From positions 2,418,001 to 2,482,000 of the forward strand of contig VCCP01000005.1 of assembly GCA_005765155.1 (NCBI GenBank): a stretch of 64,000 nucleotides of DNA, in the 5' to 3' direction. Numbering within the stretch: position 1 is the first letter of the stretch; every line of letters begins with the position of its first letter. The DNA comes from Zelopaecilomyces penicillatus (lineage: Eukaryota > Ascomycota > Sordariomycetes > Hypocreales > Pseudodiploosporaceae). A program made the translations under genes and the position numbers. Shown in pieces: positions 51,921-64,000 of the stretch. The notes under the pieces are model-generated. The model did no database searches. It was not told where the DNA came from and saw only the letters and a program-made list of their open reading frames with translations.

Positions 51921-54460
51921 GTATATAAGATAGTTATAACTGAGGTATTATATTATTATTTATTAAAAAGGAATCTGAGAGATAAAATATAATTAAATAT
52001 TATAATTATAATTATATTATTAAAAGAGAATTATTATAATTTAAATAATAATATAATTATTAAATTATATTATTATAGATTTTTTTTATATTATAAAATA
52101 AATATAATTTTATTAAATTTATAATACTAATATATATTTTATTTTGTATAATAATATAAATGAAATAAAATTATATATTTAATAAATTAATATATATTTA
52201 TATTAATAATTATATATTTTTATTGATTATTATAATATATACTTTAAATATAATATAAAATATATTTATATAAATATAATAATATTTATAAATTCTTTTA
52301 TATAAAAAGAATTATTTATAAATAATATAAATCTAATAATTAAATATTAATATTTATAAATATAATAGTATAAAAAAGAATTTATATAAATATTTATAAG
52401 AATTAAAATAAATTATTAATATAAAATCTAATATTAATTATAAAAAGAAAAATATAATATTTATATAAAATTATAAATAAATTATAAATATTTTAATAAT
52501 ATATATAAATTCTAAAAGATTATTTTAATTATTAATATAAAAAGAATAAATTTAATAATTAAGACTTTATTATAATTATTAAGTATTAAATCTATATTTA
52601 TAAATTTTTAATAAAATTTAAAATATATATAATTAATAAATATAAAAGTACTAATTATAAAATAATTAATTAAAATAAAAATAATAATTATATAATAATA
52701 TTAATATAAATATTTGTATTTAAAAGATTCTTTTAAAAGAGTAAATATTATATTAATAAAATAATAAAAGATACAAAAAGAAATATTAAATAAAATATAT
52801 TATAATTTTATTTATAAATTATAAAATAAATTATAATAAATTTATTTATAATTTATATTATTATATAATTATAAAAATAAAAATAATAAAATAATAAAAG
52901 TATTAATCTTATAATATTAAAGTTTATATATATATATTTAATTTACTTTAATAAATAATTATATTATTATAAAATAAGATTTTATTTTATTTTATATTAT
53001 ATTATAAAGAAGAATTATAAAAATATAATTTATTTAATAAATAATATAATTAAAAGATTTATTTTATTTTATAATTTAATTATAAAAGATTAAAATAATA
53101 ATAATAATAAAGATATAATAAAGATAAAATATAATATATTATTATTATTATAAGATATTTAAAGATATATAAATATTTTTTATAAATATAATATAATATA
53201 ATTATAATACCTTTTAATTAAATTTTTATTTAAGATATTTTTTAAATTAAATAATAAGAATTAATTAAATAAACTTTAAATATATTATATTTATATTTCG
53301 TTATATTTCTTAAATAATATCGAATAAACTTTAATTAAAATATAATATATTATAAATTATTTAATAAAATTTATATCTTTTTAATTTATTATTATTTTAA
53401 AAATTTATATTAATAATATTAATAAAATATATTTTTATTATATAATAATTAATAAATATTTAATAAAATATTAAGATTTTTTAATATTAATTAATAAAAT
53501 AATAATAAGATTTAATAATAAATTATATTAAATTTCTTTTACATTTATTTATAAATATTTTAAAATAAAATAAAATTAAATATATATATTATAAATCTAA
53601 ATTTTAAATTAAAATATAAAATATAAAAAAAAGTTATTTTATTATTTTTATTAATTATATTCTTATAATAATTATTATTAAGAATTATTTATAATAGATA
53701 TATATATAATATTTACTTTTATATAAATAAAATTTTCATTATTTATTTATTTATATAATTCTATTTAAGCTTTATTATAATTAATTTTAAATATTATTAT
53801 ATATAGTTAATAAACTTAATGATATTATATATAGTTAATAAACTTAATAATATTATATATTATATATATAAACCTTATAATCTATAAATTATAATATTAT
53901 AATATATATTATATATATTATATAATTTAATTATGATATCTTTTAATTAAAATTATTATTTAAAATATTATTTAAATATAATTATTAAAATTAAAGTATT
54001 ATTTATATAAAAATAAATATTAAATATATATTAATTATTTATATATATATTATTATAATTTTCTTTAATTTTAATAATTATACTTAAATAATATTTTAAA
54101 TAATAATTTTAATCAAAAGATAATATAATTAAATTATATATAATATATAAAATATATTTAAATAGTTTTTAAATATTAATATATAATTAATAAATATTAT
54201 TTTTTATTATTATTTTTTATATAAAATAATATATATAAGAATAATCTTAATATAAATTAATAATAATAATATAAATTAATAATACTAATATATTATATAA
54301 ATAATATTTTTTATCTTTTAAAATCAAATTTATAAATATAATTTAATTAATTAATAAAAGTTTTTAATAATAATGTAAAATAAAAATAATTCTTATATAT
54401 TTTAAAAAATATTTATTTAATTAAAATAAAAATTAATACTATTTTATAAATAAACTTAAT
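51920..54460. other. AT-rich degraded DNA right of the gene island
   Basis: One of the most extreme A/T stretches in the window, with almost no G or C apart from isolated AAAAG and CTTT. It contains a 28-base-period tandem duplication at about 53,793-53,850 (GTTAATAAACTTAAT twice) and a large hairpin (listed separately). No gene is seen. Confidence 0.5.
53923..54136. repeat. Hairpin: 74-bp inverted repeat with 66-bp loop
   Basis: The left arm 53,923-53,996 and right arm 54,063-54,136 are inverted copies with only about four or five mismatches, mainly G/A or C/T type. The arms centre on TTAAAATATTATTTAA-like sequence and include the G/C-containing TTTTGATTAAAATT in one arm. Arm length and size resemble a miniature inverted-repeat element or a palindromic insertion. 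No target duplication could be defined in this A/T-rich context. Confidence 0.6.
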
Positions 54461-54462
54461 TA

Positions 54463-54742
54463 AAATAATAATATAATAATATAATAATATAATAATATAA
54501 TAATATAATAATATAATAATATAATAATATAATAATATAATAATATAATAATATAATAATATAATAATATAATAATATAATAATATAATAATATAATAAT
54601 ATAATAATATAATAATATAATAATATAATAATATAATAATATAATAATATAATAATATAATAATATAATAATATAATAATATAATAATATAATAATATAA
54701 TAATATAATAATATAATAATATAATAATATAATAATATAATA
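54463..54742. repeat. (ATAATAAT)n microsatellite, about 35 units
   Basis: A near-perfect 8-base tandem repeat of about 280 bp abuts the end of copy B of the unclassified repeat. No comparable array is present at the matching end of copy A (44,440). It could have grown from the TAATAATAATAATATT-type sequence at the element end, or be a 3' tail. Confidence 0.9.
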
Positions 54743-54749
54743 AAATTAT

Positions 54750-57700
54750 ATAATTTTAATAATAATAATAATTATTATTAATATTATTATTATTAATCTT
54801 ATAATTATATTAATCTAGTTTTTATATCTAGATTAAACCCTTTATAAAGTATATAATCTCTTTTAATTTAATAAATAAAAAAGAAAAAATAAATAAAAAA
54901 CCCTTATTCTCTTTTATATTTATACTTCCTCTTTATATTATTACAGTATTATTCTTTACTTTTTTATATATAATAGATCTTATCTTTATATCTAATAATT
55001 AATAGGGAATTAACTTAATATATATAATACCTATATACCTATTTAATTAAAGCTAGATAACTAGAGATTAATAAAGCTAACTTTAAGGCTAGATTAATAT
55101 ATATTATATCTTTAATAAGATATAGCTAGTTTACCTTAAGTCTTTTATTATAAGGATTATTTTAAGGTTTATTATATTTAAGATTTTATTAGCTTTTATA
55201 GGATTTTATTCTTTTATTTATTTTTAATAATTTTATAGTTTATTATTATCTTAAGGTATTATTATAATAGCTTTACTTTTTCTTATATTATTAATAATTA
55301 TTAGTAATCTTATAATTTTATTATTATATACTTTTACTATCTTTATTATATAAATCTTATTTTTTCTTTTATTTTTTCCTTTTTTTTCCTTTTTTTTAAA
55401 AATAATTTTAATAAATAAGATCTTTCTTTTGTTTTTATTTTTATTTTTTTTTCCCTTTTTTTTTTAAATTAAAAGTATTAATTATATCTTTATAATATTT
55501 AAATATTTAATATCTTTAATATATTTTTTATATAATACTTTTTAATAAATTATTTTTATTATTATTTTATTATTTATTTAATTAATATTAAATAATTAAT
55601 AATACTATTATTATCTCTTTTCTTTTATTATAAAGAGTATTATATCCTTATAGCTTTTTTTTTATATATAATTCAAATTAGATTTAATAAATAAATATTA
55701 AAAAAAAAGGATCCTTTTAAAATAATAGTTTTATTATTAATAGTTTTATTTATTTATATTATACTTTTATTATAATTAATGTTTTATTAAAAAAAGATTA
55801 TAAAAACTAATTTTAAAAAAACCTAAAAAAAAATCTTATCTTTTAAAATAATTATTATATTATATTATAAATAGATTTAATCTTATTATATTATTATTAT
55901 TAACTTTTATAAATATATCTATTATTTATATATTATTATAAAGAATTTAAAGATTAATATTTATTATAATATTATTAATATATTATTTTAATCTTATTAT
56001 ATTATTATTATTAATATCTTTTAAGCTTAAATTAATATTATATTTAATATTAGAATTAGCTTTATTTATTATTTAAACCCTTTTTAATATTATAATTATT
56101 ATTAATAATCCTTTTATTATTAAGATAATATATTAATATACTTTTATTATATTAATATAATTCTTAATCTTATATTAAGATATAATTGCTTAAAATACTA
56201 TTAGAAATTATATTAAATATAAGCTTTATAATATTATTATTAAATTATAAATAAATCTTATTCCTTTTATCATTTATATAAATTAATCAAAAAAGATAAT
56301 TAAATTATTTTTATATTATTATTTTTATTTTTTTATTTTTATTATATCCTTATTATATTATTTAATTTTCTAATAAAAGATTAAAATCCCTTTTAATAAT
56401 ATAGATTTTTATAATATAAAGATAAAGGATAATAATATATAGATATTAGTATAGCTTTATTATATCTAATATATAATCCTTAAATATCTTATTATAATAT
56501 TTTATTTATAGATATTTTAATATTTTTATTATTTTATTATTATTTCCTTTTTTATCTTTTAAATTTATATTATTAAATTATATCTCTTTAATTATTTAAG
56601 TTTTATTATTTATTATATAATCCTTTTTATTATAAATAGTATTATAAATATATTAATTTAATTAATCCTGCTTAAAAAAGATATAATAGCTTATTTAATA
56701 ATTTATTAATTATAATCTAGTATATTTTAATATTATAAGATAAAGTATTTAATAATATCTTTTCTTTTATCTTTATAGCTATATAATAATATAAGATAAA
56801 AAGGGATTATTTAATAATAAAAAAAGGGTTTTAATCCTATTCTTTTAATTTTTATTTATATAAATAATAAGCTCCTTATTTTAATTAAATTATTATATTT
56901 TTATAAGGCTTTCTAGCCTATTTATATAGATAATATTATAATTATATAATAGATTTATAATTTTTATAATTATTAATACTTCTTTTAATAATATATAAAA
57001 GCCTTTCTTAAATTTTTATTCTTTAATTATTAAAAACTAAGAATTTTATTTATCTTAAATAAAAATCTTATATTATATTAATTTAATTAATTAAAGTATT
57101 ATAATTATATTAATATTATTATAAGATTATATATTTATTTAAATAAATCTATATAAGCCTATAAATAATCTAGGCCTTTAGGTTTTTATTATATAAGATA
57201 GAGATCTAATAATAATATAAAGGCTTTTAATTTAAAAAGATAAATAAAGATAATTTTATAGGCTTTAATAATATTATATAAATATAATATTTATATTATA
57301 TATATTATTTTAATTTCTTTAAAGATTAATAATTTATTTATTTTATACAATATAATTATTTTATAAATAATAATATTATAAATTATTATAATATAAATAA
57401 TTTATATTATTTAAAGAGAAGATCTTGATATCTTTATAATAAGCTTTATAAATATTAGATTTTATAATATAAATTTATTTTAAACCCTAGTTTAATATTT
57501 AATAAATATAAAATTTATATTAAATTTAATAGTTAATAATTATATATATTTATAAAATATATTATAATATTATTATATAAAATATATTATAATATTATTA
57601 TATAAAAGATTTTATATAAATATAATATAAGCTTTAATAAAATAGATTAATTTAAATTTATTAAATATAAATTCTAATCTATTAATCTATAATTATTTCT

Positions 57701-59770
57701 TATATATTCTTTAAATCTTTTTTAATTAAAAATAAATATTATTTATATTAAAGCTATTATTAAATAGGTTTATATTATTAATAAACTCTATTATATTTAA
57801 GCCTTAAACCTTAATAAAATAATAATATATAAAAAAAAAATTTAAAGAAAATAAGAATTCTTATAATATCCTTATAAAGATAAAATATAAATTTATTATA
57901 ATATTATTTAAATATAATCTTATTATTCTTTTATTAAGATAGTTATATAACTAGCCTATTATTTATTTTAAGAATCTTTTTTTTTAAAGAATTTAAAAAA
58001 GTTTATAATATAGGATTATATTAAAAGCTTTTTAAATATTTAATTAAAATAATATTATATTATTATTATAGTTTTAAGCCTTTTAAATACTTTTTATAAT
58101 TATAAAGATTATAATTTTAATACTTTAATCTATTTAATTTCTTATTTAGTTTTTTAATAAAAAGCTTATTTATTTTATAATATTAAAGATATATCTATTA
58201 AAAACTATCTTAATTATCTTTTTTATTATAATTAATAAAAAGATAGATCTTTATTTTTTAATAGTTTAATAAGCTATTAGCTTTTTCTTTAATCTTTTTA
58301 AGATTATTATAATTATATTATAAAAATATTATAAGATATATTATAATTTAAAGCTTTTAATTATTAAATCTATTATTATTAAATAGAATAATTAATTATA
58401 GATTTTAAAAAATCCTATTAAAATATTATTATTATTTAAAGCTTTTTATACTTTAATATTATAAAATACTTATTTAATCTTTATAAATTAAATTATTTTA
58501 TTAATTTAGATTTTATTATTTCTATTAATCTTAAGCTTTTTTATTATCTTTTTTTAAAAAAAAAGAATTTTTTAATTAAAATTAATATTGTCTTTATAAT
58601 TATAATAGCTTTAATATTATTATTATATTTTAATAATAATAATATTAATAATTTTAAAGATGTCTAGTTTTTAAATCTAATTTATTTTTTTAAATTCTAT
58701 ATTCTCTTCTTTTTAAAAAGATTAATATTAATAGCTTATAGTAATTCTTTTTTTATTAAATAAAAAATCTTATTATAATTCTTTTTTTAGATATAAAGTT
58801 TATTTAAATTTATTTATAATTATAAGATATAATAATAATATTTTATTTTTTAAGCTTTTAAATTATTTCTTAAATAATCTTATTTTATTAAAATATTAAT
58901 TTTCCTTTAGCTTTATTATATATTTAAGATATTATATTATTTATAATATTTTATAATTATTTTATAATATACTTATCTTTAAATTTATATTTAAATATTT
59001 TTATTAATTATATAAAATTAATTTAATTAAGTTTTTAATCTTAATTATATAAAATTAATTTAATTAAGTTTTTAATCTTAATTATATTTATTTTTTCTTA
59101 TACCTATCCTTATATTATATTAATTTAAAAATTAAATTTTATTATAATCTTAACTTTTATTATTTATAAAAAATAATTAAATCCTATTATATCTATGTTA
59201 ATATCCTAATATTTATATAATAAATCTAAGTTATATTAGGCTAGATTTAAAGTATTAATTTATTAACTATTATTAATTTATATAATTATTCTATAAAAAG
59301 TAATTAAGAAAAGATATTATTATTATATTAAATATAATCTAGGCTTTTAATTAACGTTTATTATAAATATCTTATATTAAATAATATATATTAAAATTAT
59401 CTATAAGAATATATTATTCTTATAATTAAAGTATTTTTATAAATAATATAATCTATAGTCTTTTATTATAAGGTTTAAAATATATAAATTATATTATAAA
59501 AGTATTTTAATCTTATTTTAATATAATATAGGCTTAATCTTTATTAATTTATTATAATTATATTATAAGATTATATATTTTATAGATATATATAGCTATA
59601 TAATTACTACTCTATATTATATAATATTTATCTCTTTTTATAATAAAGAGTATCTTTATTTATAAGCTAATTAATAATTCTTATATAATAATAATATTAT
59701 ATTCTTTATATAATTATATTAATATTTTAGCTTTATTTAAGCCTTCTTCTTTAATAAATTATTATTAATA
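54750..59770 (-). repeat. Unclassified repeat, copy B (uninterrupted, inverted relative to copy A)
   Basis: It matches the reverse complement of 36,900-44,440 without the 2.74-kb insertion; see copy A for block positions. Two short tandem duplications occur only here: 37-base period at about 59,006-59,080 and 25-base period at about 57,551-57,600. About 100 bases at its left end (54,825-54,930) recur in the same orientation at 59,960-60,060, just beyond its right end, suggesting part of a third copy. Reading through stops gives no product I can name. Confidence 0.75.
58392..58399 (-). other. Empty insertion site for the nested DNA transposon
   Basis: On the minus strand the eight bases ATAATTAA occur once here, flanked by the same sequence that flanks the duplicated target in copy A. 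This shows the pre-insertion state. Confidence 0.8.
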
Positions 59771-61470
59771 ATTATAAATAATATTAATAAAAGTTTAAAA
59801 ATATTAATAAAATTAAATTAAAGAATTATATTAAAATAATAATATAATTCTTTTAAAATAAAAAAATAAAATAAAATAATCATAATTAATTTTATTAATT
59901 TTTTAATTTTTTACTTTTAATATTATTTTATTTATTTAATCTTATATTATTACTTAAGCTTATAAAGGCTTAATACCTATATATATAAAATATATAATCT
60001 TTTTTAATTCAATAAATAAAAACAAAAAACCCTTAAAAGAATATAAACCCTTATTCTTATTTTTATTTAATATAATAGCTAGTATAATAGCCTTATAATT
60101 ACTTTATATCTTTTTTAATTATTATATATAATAATTAATTATAATAATAAATAGCTTAATATTAAGCTTAGAATAATAATTTTCTTTAATCTTATTAATT
60201 ATTCTATTAATTCTTTTATCTTTTAATAACCTTTTTATCTTTTTTATTATTATCTAATAATATTATTTTAATTAATAGCCTTTTTAAATAGATAAATAAA
60301 TCTAAGGGATATATACCTTTTATACTATTATATTATTACAAGTATATAATATTATTATAGTTTATATATTAATTCTTAAAAAGGCTTCTTTAATAACTAG
60401 TTAAAAGATTTATATATATTAACTAAGAATATCTTTATTAATAATTAAGATAGCTATTATATTATTATTATAAATATATTATATTAATCTTATAAGATTA
60501 ATCTAAATATTTAATAATTATCTTAAGATAAGGTATTTTTTATAATTTTATATCTTTATAATTAATATTTTAATATTATTTAAAAGGGTATTATAATATT
60601 TTTTCAATAATAATTTAAGTTTTATATTATTAAATAAGGTATCTTTTTTTCTAAAAGACTAAGCTAAAAAAAGGGATAAGTTTTATTATAATAGGATTTA
60701 AATCTATTTTTTAATAATAAGATTAAAATAATTAAATTATTAACTATTTTATTATATAAACCTTTTAATATAATATATATTTAAATAATATAAATAATAT
60801 ATTAATTCTTTATAAATTATTAATTATATAAAATAAATTTTTATTTTATATAATAAAATCTAAGATTAATATTATAATAAGATTAAATAATATAATATAA
60901 ATAATTAAAAAATAAAAGATTTTTAATTTTAATTTTTAATTTTATTTATTAAATAAAAAAATATTATTTATTTTATAAAATATTTAATTTAATATAAAAT
61001 AAAATTAATAATAATAAATAATTTATAATAATTCTATTTATATTATTAAGCTTTAATTTTTTAATTATATTAATTAAATTTGAATAAAATCTTTATATAT
61101 TATTATTTATCTTTAGAAATATTAATATTAAATTTTAAATTTATATAATAAATTTATTTTATAAATCTTTATTTAATCTTTATAATTTAAATAATTAAAT
61201 TAATATTAAATAAACTTAAGCCTTAAAAATAATTAACTTTAATTAAATAATATATAAAAAATTTAAAAGAAATAAAATTATATAAATCTTTTTTAATATA
61301 TAATATAAAATCTTTTAAGCTATAATATATATATATATATATAAATTAAAAAGAATATTAAATCTTTTATTAATTTAAGATATAATAATAAGCTAATAGC
61401 TATATATTATAGATAGCTTTAAATAGAAAAAATAGTAGCTACTTTACTAATATAGCTACTCTAATAAGAA
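59770..61470. other. AT-rich degraded DNA, partial third copy end
   Basis: About 59,960-60,060 resembles 54,825-54,930 (AAAGTATATAATCTCTTTT, AATTTAATAAATAAA, AACCCTTATTCTC words). The remainder to 61,380 is A/T-rich and unclassified. From 61,380 the composition rises toward the small island that follows. Confidence 0.4.
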
Positions 61471-61760
61471 GCACTACCTCTAGTAATACATGCAAATGTG
61501 AGAACCCGAAAAATAGGGCGTGGCATAAGTACTTGTCCAAGGGCTGGTGGCACTATACCGGTCTAATAAGGTGTTACCAAACCCACTCCAATAGTGTTCG
61601 CAACTATATAAGTCGAACCACAGAGCTTCCAGCCACCCCCTGCTTCCAGCCACCTGAAAATGCCTCACAACACCACAACCCACATTATATTAATACTAAA
61701 AAAACACACAACAATAACACTAATACAGCTATTTCTAGTGTTTTTAACTAGGCTAGATAC
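61470..61760. other. Small island of unmutated DNA without a clear gene
   Basis: About 290 bases of ordinary composition, rich in CA, CC and CG, sit inside RIP-type DNA with blurred edges. It includes an 11-base direct repeat CTTCCAGCCAC (about 61,625 and 61,641), a TATA-like ACTATATAAG at about 61,602-61,611, and a following C/A-rich tract (CACAACACCACAACCC). Short open frames on both strands overlap one another and show no family resemblance. It could be a promoter and leader fragment of a lost gene, or a unique insertion; because RIP acts on duplicates, it is probably single-copy. Confidence 0.4.
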
Positions 61761-63400
61761 CACTTATCATAAAGCTCTTTAAATTTATACACCACTATTG
61801 CTTCTAATACTATAAAAGCTTTTAGAATATAAGAGAATTATTTTCATATCTTAATAACTTATCTTATCTAAAGGAATTATTTATTTATAATCAGTATAAC
61901 TTTTTAATACTTTTATAACTATAAATAATTAATTTAATACTTAAATTTTATATTCTTAGCTTTTATAATGATTAATTTAATATTTTTTTTATTTAGATCT
62001 TTATTAATCTTATTAAAAAAAGCTATAATATTAAATTATTAATTTTATATATTTTAATAAGGTTATATATTTTCTATAAATATAATAATATATTAAAAAG
62101 AATAATAAAAAATTCTATTTTATCTAGAATAATTATTTTTAATATTTCCTTATATAATTATAGCTCTTTAAGCTTATTAAGGATTAAATAGCTTATTAAA
62201 AGCTTTATAATATTTATTAATTAAAGCTCTAAATTTAATTAACTAGCTTTAATATTTTTATTTATTAAAGCTTCTTCTTTTATTTAATAATAGTATTTTA
62301 AAAAGCTAAGCTTATTAAAAAATAATAAATTAAAATTATCTAATAAATTATTTATACTATATTAATAAATAACTTTAATAAAATTAAAAATAAAGATATC
62401 TAATAATTAAAAAATATATAAAAAGTATAATAAAAGTATAAGAATATATATATTATTTATATAATATTTAAATAAAAAAATCCTATATTATATAGCTTTT
62501 ATAATTATTAAAAATAAGGAGTATTTTCTATAGTTTTTTTTAGTTTTATTTTAGGAATAAAGATCTTTTTTAATTATTATAAAGCTATTTTATTAAAAGT
62601 CTAATCCTTTTAAAAAGTATAAAAATATTAATTAATTAAAAAATTTATCTTATTAAGAAACTATTATTATTAAATACTTTACCTTTTAAAAATAATTAAT
62701 AAATTAAAAGCTTTATCTATAATTAATATATATTTAATAATTATAATTTAATAATATATTCTTAATTATTTTTTTAAAGCTATTTTTTTATAAGCTTTTA
62801 AATATAAGATTATTACTTTTAAGCTTTTTAAAATATTAATCTTATTTATATTAAATTATAAATATAAAAGGATATTATAAATAATTAAAATATTAAAAAG
62901 ATTAATAAAATCCTTAATATATTTAATTAAAATATTATTAATATATTAAAAATCTATTTCTTTATCTTAAATAGTTTTTATTTTTATAATTTAATATAAA
63001 AAACCCTATATTTAATATTTTCAAGAGATTTAAGATTATTATTATTAATAAGGATTTATTATATTATTTTTAAAAGCTATTTATATATTAAAGTAAGCTT
63101 TAGGATATCTTATATAAGAATCTAATTATAAAGATACTTTTTTTATTATATAAAAAGGTATTATTTAAGCTTTTTAATAATATATATAGATTATAAGCCC
63201 TTTAATTAATCTTAAAGTATTAAATAAGAGATTTCTTAGTATTTATAGATAATATATTAAAAAATACCTAAAGCTATATTTTTAATAGTATATATAATAT
63301 TATTTTTAGTATAACCAGATATAAAGAATTCAAAAATATAATTATTAAATTTTTAATATAAAAGATATATAAGAAAACACAGCTATAATAAATAAGGTTT
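61760..63400. other. AT-rich degraded DNA, unclassified
   Basis: The composition returns to RIP type with AGCTTTTATAA-like words. No domain, RNA gene or repeat boundary is recognised. Confidence 0.4.
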
Positions 63401-64000
63401 GAGTTAGTATTAATATTAAAAGATAGTATAACATTTAGTAAATTCCTAAGGGATAAACCTAATAAAAAGGGTTTATATTAGCAGATAAATCAGGGCATTC
63501 TAAGCAATATATCTATTATATTAATAATAGATATTAAGTATTATAACCAGAGGTTAAGTATTAGTATAGTAAGTAATAGCAAATAATATAATAAAGTTGA
63601 AAGTATATTAATAACTATCTAAGCTATATCTAAAGAGTGAAAATTAAAGGTATATATATATATTATAGATTATGATTTAAGTTATAATCCTTATTGCTGG
63701 ATTATATTTAGAATTATAAGCTATCCTATTAGATCATGGTTTTAAGAATAATCCTAAGCCTAGGGTTACCTTTAAAATTATAATCCAATTCTATTCAATT
63801 CCAAGCCTTTAGTATATACCTAGTGATATTATAAGTCATATAATCAAGGCCTACTATATAATCTTGGCTATTAGGTTATAATATAATATCTCCCTCTCAA
63901 AAGGTCTTATCCTTAAGGCCTATAAGTATACCTTTCCTTCCTTCCTTAATATTTTATAAGTTATAGGATTTATATTATATTAAATTATTTCTTATAATAT
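63400..64000 (-). mobile_element. Probable LTR-retrotransposon 3' end (PPT and LTR), partly mutated
   Basis: This stretch keeps more C/G than its surroundings. On the minus strand a purine run (CCTTTTGAGAGGGAGA, 63,889-63,904) is followed by TATTATATTATAACC, as expected for a polypurine tract and an LTR start with TG changed to TA. Just upstream, the reading GLKDKTF resembles the end of fungal Copia-type polyproteins. If so, the LTR runs leftward from 63,888 and the element body lies beyond the right edge. A TGGTTATAATAC at about 63,540-63,552 (minus strand) could instead be a primer-binding site. The class is uncertain. Confidence 0.35.

Noticed and set aside
46627..51933. Several open frames of 65-137 codons on the plus strand across the gene island
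   Set aside because: They run antisense to the well-supported ARF-GEF exons, have no family resemblance, and arise because the island has normal base composition.
61480..61680. tRNA-derived SINE or tRNA gene
   Set aside because: The minus strand has a GGTTCGA-like B box and a TGGCTGGAAG resembling an A box, but the A box has a mismatch at a conserved base and no cloverleaf can be drawn, so there is not enough support.
61480..61751. Two overlapping open frames of about 70 codons in the small island
   Set aside because: They are on opposite strands over the same bases, with no recognisable domain and poor coding character. They are best explained by the absence of A/T-rich stops in this patch.
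1..64000. CRISPR arrays, rRNA or tRNA genes, bacterial operons
   Set aside because: No regularly spaced repeats with unique spacers, no rRNA-like conserved blocks and no tRNA cloverleaf were seen; the context is eukaryotic.

Overview
The window looks like nuclear DNA of a filamentous ascomycete (Pezizomycotina) with very strong repeat-induced point mutation (RIP). Nearly all of it is extremely AT-rich. CA and TG dinucleotides are scarce while TA dominates. Retrotransposon frames can still be followed by eye, but they are full of TAA/TAG where Gln (CAA/CAG) would be expected, and conserved Gly/Asp/Arg codons show G-to-A changes. This is the footprint of C-to-T mutation on both strands of duplicated DNA. 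The one intact gene has six introns of 51-62 bp with CTAAC-like branch sites, as in Pezizomycotina. I cannot name the species.

Layout: 1-12.45 kb is AT-rich wreckage containing a minus-strand Ty3/Gypsy pol relic (integrase about 2.9-4.3 kb, RNase H about 4.45-4.72 kb, RT with a damaged FLDD box about 5.27 kb). 12.45-30.18 kb is a tandem pair of the same plus-strand chromodomain Gypsy element arranged LTR-body-LTR-body-LTR, with the middle LTR shared. 31.70-32.70 kb is the 3' part of a different plus-strand Gypsy pol (integrase core, GPY/F region, chromodomain-like tail). About 36.9-44.4 kb (copy A) and 54.75-59.8 kb (copy B) are two inverted copies of one unclassified repeat. Copy A is split by a 2,743-bp DNA transposon (38,242-40,984) with 62/70-bp terminal inverted repeats and an exact 8-bp target duplication; copy B preserves the empty site.

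The only intact gene is a 7-exon minus-strand gene at 46,569-51,711. It encodes a 1,603-residue Gea/GBF1-type large ARF guanine-nucleotide exchange factor with a complete Sec7 domain. It sits on a 5.4-kb island of normal base composition with abrupt edges, in the loop between the inverted copies A and B. A second, much smaller unmutated island (about 61.47-61.76 kb) holds no convincing gene. The right edge (63.4-64 kb) is less AT-biased and looks like the 3' end of another LTR retrotransposon on the minus strand.

The genes do not form a pathway: there is one housekeeping gene of Golgi/secretory traffic, and everything else is dead transposable-element sequence. The main novelty is architectural: the nested transposon with its empty site, the inverted repeats flanking an essential-type gene, the shared-LTR tandem Gypsy with an extra 3' coding region, and a Met-to-Ile change in the Sec7 domain at a residue known to affect brefeldin A response in related proteins.
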